Below the pieces are notes generated by a model. The model was given only the letters and a program-made list of their open reading frames with translations. It ran no database searches and had not been told where the DNA came from. The position numbers and the translations under genes are program-made. A DNA stretch of 64,000 nt from Adenophora triphylla var. japonica (Eukaryota; Streptophyta; Magnoliopsida; Asterales; Campanulaceae): contig JAFEMH010001454.1 in assembly GCA_022495995.1 (NCBI GenBank), positions 62,001-126,000 on the forward strand, given 5' to 3'. Within the stretch, counting starts at the first letter, position 1; every line of letters begins with the position of its first letter. Positions 46,281-57,313 of the stretch are shown here, piece by piece.

Positions 46281-48622
46281 GTGTCTTTCCCCGCGACTCC
46301 TCACAAAGGTTGGTTTCGGGCACCGGGTCACCGTTTAATCGAGTTGGGAAGAGTCAAGCGCATCGTCGGCTTCATCGTGCATTCCGACTCCGAATTTAAG
46401 AATGTGCGCATCAGTGGTAACGATGGGGACAACGTCACTCCGCCTCCGGGACTCCTCGGACGAGAACAACGGTGGAATCGGCTAGCCGAACGGATGAGAG
46501 TGCGCCGGGAAGCACGGTTGAACGGCCTTATGGAGGCTATCAAAAGCCATGGATTGGCCGCCGGTCTCAACCCGAGATGGCACCTTCACTGTGGAAGAAG
46601 AGGAAGACCTCAATCCCGCTCTTGGTCAACCCGACTACTCCAGGATGCCACCACCGGCCTCCCACGGTACTACCACCGAGCCCATGCTCCTCGATCTCTA
46701 GGTCGGCCGGCTCCCCAAGCTGAGACCAGCTGGATCCGTGCGGCTGACGGGACGAGCCGGTTCGCAATGCCTCGGTGGGGACAAAGTCGATACGGAATGC
46801 CTTCCCATGGTTGGGGATACCCCGGAATGCCACGACAAATTGGGATCCCGCCTCGGTTGGGACCAATCAATCCGGACTTTCGCAGCAACGATTTGGAATG
46901 CCACCACGGTTTGGTTCGGGGCAACGGTCGGGAGCCCCTCCTCGGAATGATGCTAGCTCAGTGCTCCTCACACGGCTTCCATGAGCCCATTTCTCACTCG
47001 GGGTTCAATGGGTTACCAAGCCCCCATCCCGGTTTCATCGGAATCACCGGGACCACAATATCCTCTCGGTTATGCATCCTCGCCACAACCGGCCATGCAA
47101 TTCAACAACCGGGGACGGCGGCCCGCACTTAAGCCTACTTATGGGTCTCACTCCAGAAATCCAAGCCATCGGCTACCTCGAATCTGCCTCCATCTTCTCT
47201 GCCGATTGGAAGCCAACAACAAGTCGGCTGGATTCTATCCCTTTGCCCAAGCTCCTACCTACACTCCCCGGGGAAATTTGGGCCAAGGACGGGTTTTCAC
47301 CTATGCTCAGGGATATGGTATTCCTTCCACCAATGCACCACCAACGGCTAGTCCTCTTCCTAGCTCAAATATCGGCTCAGAATTCCCGCTCCACCTTTGG
47401 ATCCCCAATTGGCTTGGTTTATGGAGCAACACAAGGAAATGAAAGCACAGATTGCTGAATTGAGCGCCAAAAAGAACACTGCTCTTCGGCCTACGAGATC
47501 CCGGCTCGATTGTCCCCTTGCCTCACAAGTTTGTGATGCCCACTCTGGAATTGTTTGACGGGAGTGCATGCCCTAAAACTCACTTGGACACCTATACTTT
47601 GGCAATGAAGGCTAAGGGATGCACAAACCAGACGGTTGGCCGATTACTTTAGTCTCTCTTTGAAGTCGGGGGCTTTGAAATGGTTTTTCCGATTGCGGCT
47701 GAAGCTAGGGCTACTTGGGAACAGATTACTAGTACTTTCACGAGATAAGTATAAAGCCAACTTGGAATGGGAGACAAACGAGTTGACACCTGCAAACAAC
47801 GATGCGGCGCCTAATGAGAATATTGGGGATTTCTATAAGAGGTGGAACTTAAAGCTCGGTGAAATGGCCATTCCTCCCTCGACGAGGAGCGATTAGACAT
47901 CTTTCGGTCATGCTTGAAGCCGCATTTGAGAGCTTCCCTCGGCCACTTCCCCTACGGCGACTTGCGTGCAATGGTTAATTCGGGGCTAAGTTTGAAAAGG
48001 CTTACAATCGGCGGCCACCGCCGCACCCGCCTACGGATATCGGGCTCCTCCCTCCAACACTACTCTCGCTTTCGCTAAAGGCAAAGAGGCGATCGGCTAC
48101 GCGGGACGGGGCGTAACAATGCCACCTCCTTTGTTCCCAAGAAGCACGATGCATCCAGATCCGGCTCCAAGACTTGAGAAACCTTGGGATGCCTTTAAGT
48201 GATATCTTTAGAGGATTGGTAAAAGAAGGTTTGCTCCGGCCTTTGGATAATTATCGGCCAAGAAACCCCAACGCTCCTTTGGATACCTCCAAGCATTGTG
48301 CCTTTCATCGGTACCATGGGCACTGACGGATGATTGCGTCCCCCTGAAAAAGGCCATTCAAGGGTTGATTGAGCAAGGGAGGTTAGAGATGCACGAAGGG
48401 CCTAATACTATCAATAACCCGCTCCCTAACAACATGAGTGTCAACATGATCGAGTTTGGTGGTTCAAGCCTTGTGGGCATAATGGAATTTGACTCGCCCC
48501 CTTGTGAGGTCGGTGAATCGGCCATCGCGGGCGATGAAAGTGTTTGGATTAAGAAAGAGATTGCCAAGGAAATCCTGATGGAAAGATCTGCAATAGCTCC
48601 CGTCTCCGGCGTCGAAGAATAG
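46281..48622 (+). pseudogene. Tat-like gag remnant of the gag-only element
   Basis: The N-terminal part is a Pro/Gly/Gln-rich low-complexity region spread over several frames (SMGYQAPIPVSSESPG near 47010). The capsid-type domain is recognisable at 47510-47960: KFVMPTLELFDGSACPKTHL, then LSLKSGALKWFFRLR and GDFYKRWNLKLGEM. The C-terminal section (48296-48622) has the DDCVPLKKAIQGLIEQGRL and NPLPNNMSVNMIEFGG features that follow the zinc-like CHH region in Tat gags. The last frame ends at TAG 48620. Frameshifts and stops separate these pieces. No pol follows, so the element looks gag-only rather than truncated. Confidence 0.72.
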
Positions 48623-49609
48623 ATGCATGGTTCAACGGCAAAGAGCGGCTAGGCGGGGGCTACCTATCTTTAAAATAGTCTTTTGAGTCAACCTTCGTAG
48701 GGTCTAGTACTTTTCTTTCACCTAAGTCCTTCTGGACATTTGTCGTTGTAGTCCATTTTGGACATAGTGGTTAAATGCCTAACTTTTAATATAAGTCTTT
48801 TTCTCTTCTTGCTAGACTCGAGACATCACTTGCGCACCCACGTTACACTTAATTGAAATGGTTTTATCCAAAATGATCACTTGTCTTTGCTCAACCACTA
48901 ATTCTTTGAAATGATTAATATTTAAATTAATCGGAGTGAGAAAATCAATTGATATCCTTCCCAAATTGGGGCTTACCAACTCCCCATCTTGCATCTCATA
49001 TGCTCACATCCCTTTCATCATCATCCCCTCGTTGCTCGATGAATTTGCATGGATCTTTTCTCATTTAAAGCTTAAGCAAACAATGAAGACTTAATCTCGT
49101 TTAGGTCATCCGGTAGGGATTGCGGTTGAAGCCTTTCACCCATAGGAAAGCCATTACCTCACCCTCACTAAACAATACCCTTTCATTTCAAGATCGGCGT
49201 GTTTTGAAACCCGGTTTAGCCTTCATTTTTGCTCCTTGCGAGAGAAAGTCCAAGCGAGCCCAAGAAGTTAGCTTCGAGAGTCGGCGATGCGCAAAATATC
49301 TCAAGCCATGAAGGAAGGACAAAGACAATCCTCAACTACTCAGGAGGCCTTCCAAGCAAAAAAAAAAAAAAAAAAAACAAACAAAAAAAAAAAAAAACAA
49401 AAAAAAAACAAAAAAAGAAAGAAATAGTTCAAGCAAGAACTTCAAAAAAAAAAAGAAGGACTGTCGATCCTCACAATTCAGTAAAAAATCCCCGACTTCT
49501 CAAGAAGCTCTCCGATGATAAAAAAGGAGCCTGAATTCTCGCAAGTTCGCGAAAAGTTGTCAATAGCTTGGATATTCCTCTCACCATTACCTTAAATCAA
49601 TCCCGAGCC

Positions 49610-49804
49610 ATCCTCTCGTCTTTAAAGGATATTCCCATTACCATTACCCTCGCCTTTGGCCAAAGTCAAAATTTGACCTCTCATTCTTAGAGGCAATCAA
49701 TCTTCCCCGCCATAGATTTCCCAAACACATCCCTACAAGCCAACCTCTCATTTTTAGAGGTTCAGTCAGCAAAAGGCCCAGCCGACCTCTCACTTTAAGA
49801 GGTC
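49610..49804 (+). repeat. Cluster of four short hairpins
   Basis: ATCCT...AGGAT (49610-49630), GACCTCT...AGAGGC (49675-49694), AACCTCT...AGAGGTT (49742-49762) and GACCTCT...AGAGGTC (49784-49804). Stem ends vary while pairing is kept. Confidence 0.6.
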
Positions 49805-50183
49805 ATAACTTCCAAAATTACCCGATGGCCGATCGAAGCCCGAAAACCCAACTGCAATTCCTATCGGATAGCAATTTCATCATAATATCTTTAAGATCTA
49901 AATCAAATTAACGCTTCATTGCTTGCTTAAATTGGAATCTAATCCATTTTGACTCAAAATTACCAATCAAAGATTGTGCAAATTCGAATTTGATTCATGT
50001 GAGCATAATTCATTTCTACTCCGCAAACACTTGCCGTGGATGTCCCACTGGGGCTTCGCATCCGTGTCTTTCATGGACACTCTAAGGGGATATGTTATTC
50101 AATCCTCCAAATCTTCAAAATCCCCAAAGGTCCTCAGATCCTCGAACTTCAACATTCGTTCTCTTTTCATTCGGGATAAGCCC

Positions 50184-50231
50184 GAACTACGGCGACCTGA
50201 GCTCTTCATAATGGAGGGAACGTAGGCAACC
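50184..50231 (+). repeat. Conserved CTACG/CGTAG hairpin, copy G
   Basis: gaactacggcgacctgag, inner stem CTCTTCA/TGGAGGG that pairs with G-U wobbles, then aacgtaggcaacc. Confidence 0.6.
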
Positions 50232-51736
50232 AGAAATGGTCCGGTCGAAATCACAAACAAATCTCAAAAAAAAAAAAATCCGGTCTCATCAAGGATCGTC
50301 CCTATACACTTTCCGAGCTTGATCCTCGATATCAGTTGGTTTTCTCCTTGTGATTAATCAAAATATTTGTTCATATCAGATTTAGGAGTTGAATAACCCG
50401 AACATTAATAAAGGGTTTTAAGCAGCCTTGTGATCATCATGAATAAGACAAGTTTTCAAGTGTCTCGACAAGTCTTCTCTTTCTATATCATAGGAAAATA
50501 GAGCCAAACACTGTCTTTACGTCGGCGGGGGCTTCCATACACTTCTCCACACCTTGTGATGCTTATACTCTCTCAAAAGAGTCAAACCTAAAGCGAGTGT
50601 GTATACACAAAATCGGGATTCATTCCCACTTTTCGAAAGATGTGCCCCTGCACGTAAACATTTCTGAGTCTTGTCCATTGGCTGGTTGACTAAGATCTGA
50701 AAAGATGGGTGCCTCCCTGGTCACATGACGACTATGTCTACATTAAGACTGCTATGAATTTCTTCACGCTGGGGCTTGCTAAGTGGTTCTCCCAGGTTCT
50801 TCTGTATCAGCTCTTCAAGATGGGGCTTCTATAGTCATCTTTGGGTCCACATTGGGTTCTTCACTACGAGATAGACTCGCCAAGTCGCTTCTTCAAAATC
50901 TGGACTTTGCCTACTCAGGATCCGGGGGCTTTGTCAAGATGGTCTTTTGGACCTGAATTTTATCAAGAAAGAATTTCAGCTTCAGAACTTGGTACACGGC
51001 AGCTTCCCGTAGAATCGAAATTCAAGATCAGGGTTTCTCCCGGCATTAGAAATTCCATCAAATCATTCTCCGAACACGGTTTCGGCCAAAGTCACAGCTC
51101 ACCCAAATGAAAGAAGCGTCGCTCATATCGACGTGCCCCAGAGCCTGTCAGCATCAGCTTCAGATGACCAAGAATGAGAGGGAAAATTTCAACCAAAACC
51201 CGGGATCCGAATCCAATCTCATCAAAATTGAGGTCCATGTGATACCGTCAACAAAACCTCATCAACAACCGCCGTTTAAAGCTGCGATCGAGGGCTCTCA
51301 CCTCCCCCACTTGCGCAAAGCCTGTCCCAAACAGTCTCCAAACACATGCATCCCGACGCATCCCCTTTCATCACCATGAATCCCCGCCAAAAATCTCCCA
51401 AGGGCTCATGTAGCATGCACAAAATTTGAATCAATAGGAAAAATCCTAAGTGATTGAAGGTCATAAATCATAATTTCCCTGCCAAAAGCTTAGGCTAAGT
51501 ACATCTTCGAAAGCAAGTAAATGCATCATCACAATCATTTTTGGCTCTATGCATGCATCTGTCATCGTGAATGTTATATATGCATCTTCCTCTTCACTAA
51601 CGAATGCAGGAATTCAAACGTGAAATCAAATCCCCCTTTTCGGCAAGGATGATCTTCACCTAAGACGACCTCAAATGGATGAAAACATCCCCCAACATCC
51701 ACAAACATATGAAGACCGCCTCCAGTGTCTACAAAT

Positions 51737-52090
51737 CGGTCGGAGACGCCAAGTTCTCCAATACAATTCGGTCAGAGACGCCAAGTTCTCCAATACAATT
51801 CGGTCAGAGACGCCAAGTTCTCCAATACAATTCGGTCAGAGACGCCAAGCTCTCCAATACAAATCGGTCAGGGACGCCAAGCTCTCCAATACAAATCGGT
51901 CAGAGACGCCAAGTTCTCCAATACAGTTTGGTCAGAGACGCCAAGTTCTCCAATACAAATCGGTCAGGGACGCCAAGTTCTCCAAATACAAATCGGTCAG
52001 GGACGCCAAGTTCTTAAATACAAATCGGTCAGGGACGCCAAGTTCTCAAATACAATGCGGTCAGAGACACCAAGTTCTCAAAAGCAAGAA
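51737..52090 (+). repeat. 32-bp tandem array
   Basis: About eleven units of 32 bp (cggtcagagacgccaagttc plus tccaatacaatt) with minor variants and one 33-bp unit near 51990. All three plus frames stay open through it, which explains the overlapping ORFs there. Confidence 0.9.
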
Positions 52091-52442
52091 GTCCCAATGT
52101 GAAGACAAGCTCAACAACCTCTACAAGGTTGACGATCACCAAGAAGATACGAGACTCAATCAAACTCCTCCTTCGAGGTCAAAATGCCTCCAAAGACAGC
52201 AAATCGTCGGCGAAACCGTCCCACGAACGGCAACCCAACAACTCTTCATCAACATCGGCCGTAGCCTCGGTCCTTCGGCGGCTACAGGTAAGCACAACAC
52301 AGGTATGAAAGCATATCTTAGTCAACTACTTTTCTAAAAGAACATTATCATCAAATCTTAGGGCGACTTCCCAAAAAACAGTCAAACCTCGGGTGACTCC
52401 CAAATACCGTCAAACCATCAAAGACCATCCCCAGCAATTTTC

Positions 52443-52487
52443 GAACTACGTCCAGGCTTGATTCCCACTCAGGATACGTAGGCAGCC
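52443..52487 (+). repeat. Conserved CTACG/CGTAG hairpin, copy D
   Basis: gaactacgtccaggcttgat, short inner stem TCC/GGA, then tacgtaggcagcc. Confidence 0.65.
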
Positions 52488-52591
52488 TACCCTAGGTCCA
52501 ACCGCTTGACCAACACGGTCACTCTTTTTCCCCGATAATCATCATAAACTCTAATCTTCCCCTGCGAGAATGCCCTCAAACAGTCTCCCTC

Positions 52592-52990
52592 AACCCCGAC
52601 TTAGGATCATACTCCTGAACTAGGTCCCTATTTAGGTTCATACTCCTGAACTGAAACCCCGACTTAGGATCATACTCCTGAACTAGGTCCCCATTTAGGT
52701 TCATACTCCTGAACTGAAACCCCGACTTAGGATCATACTCCTGAACTAGGTCCCCATTTAGGTTCATACTCCTGAACTGAAACCCCGACTTAGGATCATA
52801 CTCCTGAACTAGGTCCCCATTTAGGTTCATACTCCTGAACTAAGTCCCCATTTAGATTCATACTCCTGAACTAAACCTCGACTTAGAATCCTACTCCTGA
52901 ACTAAGTCCCCATTTAGGTTCATACTCCTGAACAAAACCTCGATTTAGAATCATACTCCTGAACTAAGTCCCCATTTAGGTTCATATTCC
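52592..52990. repeat. 63-bp tandem array of two related half-units
   Basis: Units start aaccccgacttagg at 52592, 52655, 52718 and 52781. Each has two half-repeats ending ttcatactcctgaact or atcatactcctgaact, and diverged half-units continue to about 52990. On the minus strand the exact 63-bp period gives a repeated 21-residue ORF, probably not a gene. Confidence 0.88.
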
Positions 52991-53174
52991 TGAACTAAAA
53001 TCCACCAAAGGACCATCCATCCCAAACCGTCAAAGGGAAATCATTTCAAATCAAGGTTCGAGGCACCTAAGGCGCCATCATTAAGGTTTGAGGCACCAAA
53101 AATGATATCACACACAACACGAGGAAAGCGATAAATCGCAATCGTCCCCTAATTCGACAAGCCAAAATCATTAC

Positions 53175-53680
53175 TAGGGTGACTTCCCAAAAATAGTCAG
53201 ATCATAGGGTGACTTCCCGAAAATAGTCAGATCTTAGGGTGACTTCCCAAAAATAGTCAAACCGTAGGGCGACTTCCCAAAAATAGTCAGATCTTAGGGT
53301 GACTTCCCAAAAATAGTCAAACCATAGGGCGACTTCCCAAAAATAGTCAGATCTTAGGGTGACTTCCCCAAAAATAGTCAAACCATAGGGCAGTCAAACC
53401 ATAGGGTGACTTCCCAAAAATAGTCAGATCCTAGGGTGACTTCCCAAAAATAGTCAAACCATAGGGCGACTTCCCAAAAATAGTCAGATCTTAGGGTGAC
53501 TTCCCAAAAATAGTCAGATCCTAGGGTGACTTCCCAAAAATAGTCAGATCCTAGGGTGACTTCCCAAAAATAGTCAGATCATAGGGCGACTTCCCAAAAA
53601 TAGTCAAACCATAGGGTGACTTCCCAAAAATAGTCAAACCATGGGGCGACTTCCCAAAAATAGTCAAATCTTAGGGTCGA
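53175..53680 (+). repeat. 30-bp tandem array
   Basis: About sixteen units of 30 bp (tagggtgacttcccaaaaat plus agtcagatct or agtcaaacca). Two diverged relatives lie upstream near 52360-52410. Confidence 0.9.
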
Positions 53681-53704
53681 CGACTGAAGATGGTCGAAAA
53701 ACCC

Positions 53705-53748
53705 GAACTACGACTGGCTTGATTCCTTTTAAGGATACGTAGGTAGCC
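53705..53748 (+). repeat. Conserved CTACG/CGTAG hairpin, copy E
   Basis: gaactacgactggcttgat, inner hairpin TCCTT-tt-AAGGA, then tacgtaggtagcc. Confidence 0.75.
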
Positions 53749-53914
53749 TATCGCTAGGTTCAGCCATCAGACCAAAATGGTCATTTATATCCCCAGCAGA
53801 GCGGACACACAATTTCAGCCATCAGACCGAAAATGGTCATCTCTTATCCCCAGCAGAGTTTCTCTCCAGCAACCGACTGCAGAACTCGCTCATCATTTCC
53901 AGGGTCAAAGACCC

Positions 53915-53958
53915 GAACTACGACTGGCTTGATTCCCATTCGGGATACGTATGTAGCC
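53915..53958 (+). repeat. Conserved CTACG/CGTAG hairpin, copy F
   Basis: gaactacgactggcttgat, inner hairpin TCCC-attc-GGGA, then tacgtatgtagcc. Compared with copy E the inner stem bases change on both sides. Confidence 0.75.
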
Positions 53959-54065
53959 TATCGCTAGGTTCAGCCACTCGATCACCTGATCATCCCGCCA
54001 AATATGGAGCCTTACTCTTATCGACGACCCCGCTTCCTTCGAAAGTGCCGTCGCCGAGGGGCTAC

Positions 54066-55792
54066 TGTAAGTGCTCCAATTTGAGCTTGTTAGAATTTTC
54101 GTTAGAAAATTAACGAAAGTTATAACATTCCTAACAATTCCTAACATTCCTAACTTTTCTAACAAAGTGAGGGCAAAATGGGGATTGCCAAAAAAAAGAT
54201 AAACCAAGGAAAAGAATCAAAAAAGCAAAAGAAATAAAAAAAACCAAAAAAAGAAATGGCTGGAAACATAATCATTTGTTTAATTTGAATTTTAAAAAGA
54301 TTATTCCCCTTGTCCAAAGCCCGGAGCAGCATTTAATGAACAGGTGCACGCCGCAGTCCTATCCGCGCGGATGAGATTGCAATTTTCAGAGGGCTATAAA
54401 TTGAGCCCTCCAGTCACAAAAATAAGGAGGAACAAGAGAATAATTCACAGTATTTTGGCGAATATACTCGAGAAAACAGTGAGAATTCTATAAGAATTGT
54501 CACCTTTTTCTCTTGAATCTTCCCAACTTTCACTCACTCAAATCAAACCCAAACACTCTTACATTCAAAGTCTCAAACACTCATACATTCAAGCCAAAGC
54601 CCCAAAATACAAAGAAGATAGGTATAACCTCCCTCTTCTTACCCTAAATCTTTCATCCATGCATGCATTTTCAAACTACAAAATGTAGTTCATTCTTCTT
54701 CTTGTCTTAGATCCAAGAAGATCACCATGGAAGTTCATCTCCATGGATGATCTTCTACAAGGATCAACATTTTCTTCAATGTGTTCTTATTTTCTTGCAA
54801 ATGCATTTTCAAAACCCTAAAAACCATTTTCAAGCATCAAATCTCATTTTCAAAGGATAAAAATCCCCTTCCCAAGCAAATGAAGTGCTTAGTCCTAATG
54901 TACCCCAAGGATGGTTTGGTATAGTTGATTCACCACTAAAATGTCAAGTGATCACTAACCAAAACCTAGGGAAATGGGGACAAGCATGGATGCAAAACCC
55001 CCCTTAAAATCATATTTTCTTTCTTGAGAAGTTGCTGTCCAGTAGCAATTTTCCAGGATCCCAGTCCATTGTCTTAATTTTTGGACACAGATAAACTTGG
55101 AATTTGGTGTTGACTACAAAACACTTTTTGTAGCCAACATCCAGATATTTCCAGACATATTTTTACTTTATTTTTTGGGTGAGTAAAACTCCTTTTTTCA
55201 AATTTTCTTTTAGAGGCTAGTTCATCAGCTTCTGGAAATCCAGATTGCATATCTGAGATTTCCAGAAGGTTTTGACCCCTCAAATCTTCTCCAAAATGGA
55301 AAATTCCTTCGTACAAATCTTATTTAAGGTGTCTGGAACAACTTTCATTCTCTGAGTTTATCCAGATTATGAAGTTTTAAGACCCTTGAATCCATTTCAA
55401 AATCAAAGGTCCACTGCCTTTTTTATTCTGGCAGAAGTGGCTCTCAACTTCAAAAGGTATTTTGAGTACCAAATCTCAATCCAAAAATCTTCCAAAAAAT
55501 CATGGGATCAGTTTAAAGCCTTAAAAAGAGTTCCCAATTTTTACTTTCCTCAGTTTCAACTTATTTTGGCCAAAACACACACACACACACACACACATAT
55601 ACAACAAAGGATTTTGAATGTTTGGAAGACTCGTTTTACGAGGCGTTCCGGGTGCACACTAACGTCCTTCCCGGCGCGTAACGTGACCTCCGAACCTAAA
55701 TTTCTGATCTCGGGCGTTTTTCAAAGTTTTGGCCCTTAAAACAAAAAATGGCGTGGCGACTCCGTTTGATTTCAAAAATCGGGTACATCACA
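54066..55792 (+). repeat. 3' LTR of the gag-only element
   Basis: 1727 bp, preceded by cgccgaggggctac and followed by TSD ccaac. Confidence 0.9.
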
Positions 55793-55797
55793 CCAAC

Positions 55798-57247
55798 TGA
55801 TCTGCGAATACACTCCCCCTGACGGATTTCTGAGTGACCTAAGTGATGTCATATCCCGCGAGAATGAAGTACCATTTGGCCAGTCTCGAAGACAAATTTG
55901 ATTTGTCTAGGATATATTTCAGTGGATCCATTTTTGCAATGAGGCGGACCGGGAAGGCTTCCATATAGTGCTTTAGCCTTTGTGATACCCAAATAAGAGC
56001 AGCACAGGATTTGTCGAGTGTAGAGTAGTTGATTTTGCTGCCTTGGAATCTGCGGCTGACGAAATAGATGGCATTCTCTGTGTGGGAGGCTGGCTGTTCT
56101 TGAGCGAGCATAGCCCCTAATGCGTTGTCTGTAACCGTGAGGTATAACTTCAAGGGATTCTCCTTGTGCGGTGGAACCAGAATAGGTGGGGAAGTCAAGT
56201 AGCGCTTAACTTCCTCGAATGCTTCTTGACATTCTTCGGTCCATTCTTGAGGGGCGTTTTTCTTAAGTAACTTGAAGATAGGATCGCACATCGTAGTCAG
56301 TTGATTGATGAATCGACTGATATATTGAAGCCTGCCCATGAATCCCTTTACTTCTTTCTGTGTTCTGGGTGGAGGCATGTCTGTAATGGCTTTTATCTTG
56401 GCGAGATCTGCTTCTATGCCACGCTCTGTGACCATGTACCCTAAGACTTTCCCTTTGACCACTCCGAATGAGCATTTGGCGGGGTTGAGCCTCATCTTGT
56501 CTTTGTCTCGGTCGATTGAAGAATTTTTACGAGATCTACGAAGTGTTGACCATCTGTCCCTTTTGAGTGAATAATCATGTCGTCCACATATACCTCTATT
56601 TCCTTATGGATCATGTCATGGAATAGTGTCGTGACTGCTCTTTGGTATGTAGCCCCAGCGTTCTTGAGACCAAACGGCATGACCGTGTAGCAGAACGTTC
56701 CCCAAGGCGTGGTGAATGCTGTTTTGTGCTGATCTTCCTCTGCCATGAGAATTTGGTTATATCCTGCGAAACCGTCGACGAATGAGCGGACTTCATATGC
56801 AGCTGTGGCATCGACCAACATGTCTATGTTCGGTAACGGGAAGTCATCTTTGGGGGATGTCTTGCTCAAGTCTCTGAAATCAACACAGACTCGTATTTTC
56901 CCGTTCGACTTGGCGACTTGCACTGTGTTTGCTAACCATTCCGGATATTCAATCACTTTGATAAACCCTACATTCAAGAGCTTCATGATCTCTTCTTTCA
57001 CTTGCATTGACCATTCCGGCTTGATTCTGCGTAGTTTCTGCTTGACTGGCTTGGCGTTGGGTAGCAGTGGTATCTTGTGCTCTACAACTGACTGTTTCAA
57101 CCCAGGCATATCTTTGTAGGACCAAGCAAAGACGTCGACATATTCTCTGAGGAGCTGTGTCAAGGTTTCTCTGTCTTCCCCCTTGAAGAATCTGCCGATC
57201 TTTGTTTCTCTGGGGTCTTCCGTTGTCCCAAGATTAACCGTTTGCAT
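55798..57247 (-). pseudogene. Tat pol: reverse transcriptase and first RNase H
   Basis: On the minus strand RT runs from near 57247: FAWSYKDMPGL, then KQKLRRIKPEW, VCVDFRDLSKTSPKDDFPLP, VMPFGLKNAGATYQRAV and the active site YVDDMIIHSK (near 56580). A frameshift near 56495 moves to KCSFGVVKGKVLGYMV and the connection. The first RNase H follows (LKLYLTVTDNALGAMLAQ, IYFVSRRFQGSKINYSTLDK). A TGA at about 55839 ends the frame shortly before the nested element at 55792. The rest of pol lies beyond the insertion at 35112. Confidence 0.88.
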
Positions 57248-57313
57248 TTCCTCGTCGTCAACGGGGCCATTCTTTCCATAACGACCTACTTGCTTAGCTA
57301 ATTCTTTTAAGAT

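Larger units (their letters stand above)
48623..51736 (+). other. Long non-coding 3' region of the gag-only element
   Basis: About 3.1 kb with no recognisable gene. Includes an A-rich run (49359-49452), four short hairpins with ccTCT/AGAgg-type stems (49610-49804) and hairpin copy G (50184-50231). Small ORFs show no known motif. Confidence 0.6.
35113..55792 (+). mobile_element. Gag-only Tat-like LTR retrotransposon (TR-GAG type) nested in the Tat pol
   Basis: Bounded by TSD ccaac (35108-35112 and 55793-55797) and LTRs of about 1.73 kb starting TGTAAGTGCTCC and ending TACATCACA. The primer-binding site (36845-36863) differs at one base from that of the outer Tat element, and the purine tract is nearly identical. 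Only a decayed gag is found (46281-48622); no protease, RT or integrase. The 3' half has four kinds of repeat (32-, 63- and 30-bp arrays, hairpins). It is itself interrupted by a Copia (37398-45567). LTRs differ by about 17 substitutions plus small indels by eye (about 1%). It would depend on Tat proteins in trans. Confidence 0.88.

Noticed and set aside
51675..52337. 220-codon plus-strand ORF of repeated RDAKFSNT-type units
   Set aside because: All three frames are open across a 32-bp tandem array; the ORF is a by-product of the repeat.
52576..52830. Perfect 21-residue repeat protein on the minus strand
   Set aside because: The 63-bp period gives exact repeats in one frame, but there is no start context, no similarity and the array decays on one side.
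51737..53680. CRISPR-like array
   Set aside because: Units are contiguous tandem repeats without unique spacers and lie in a plant retrotransposon.
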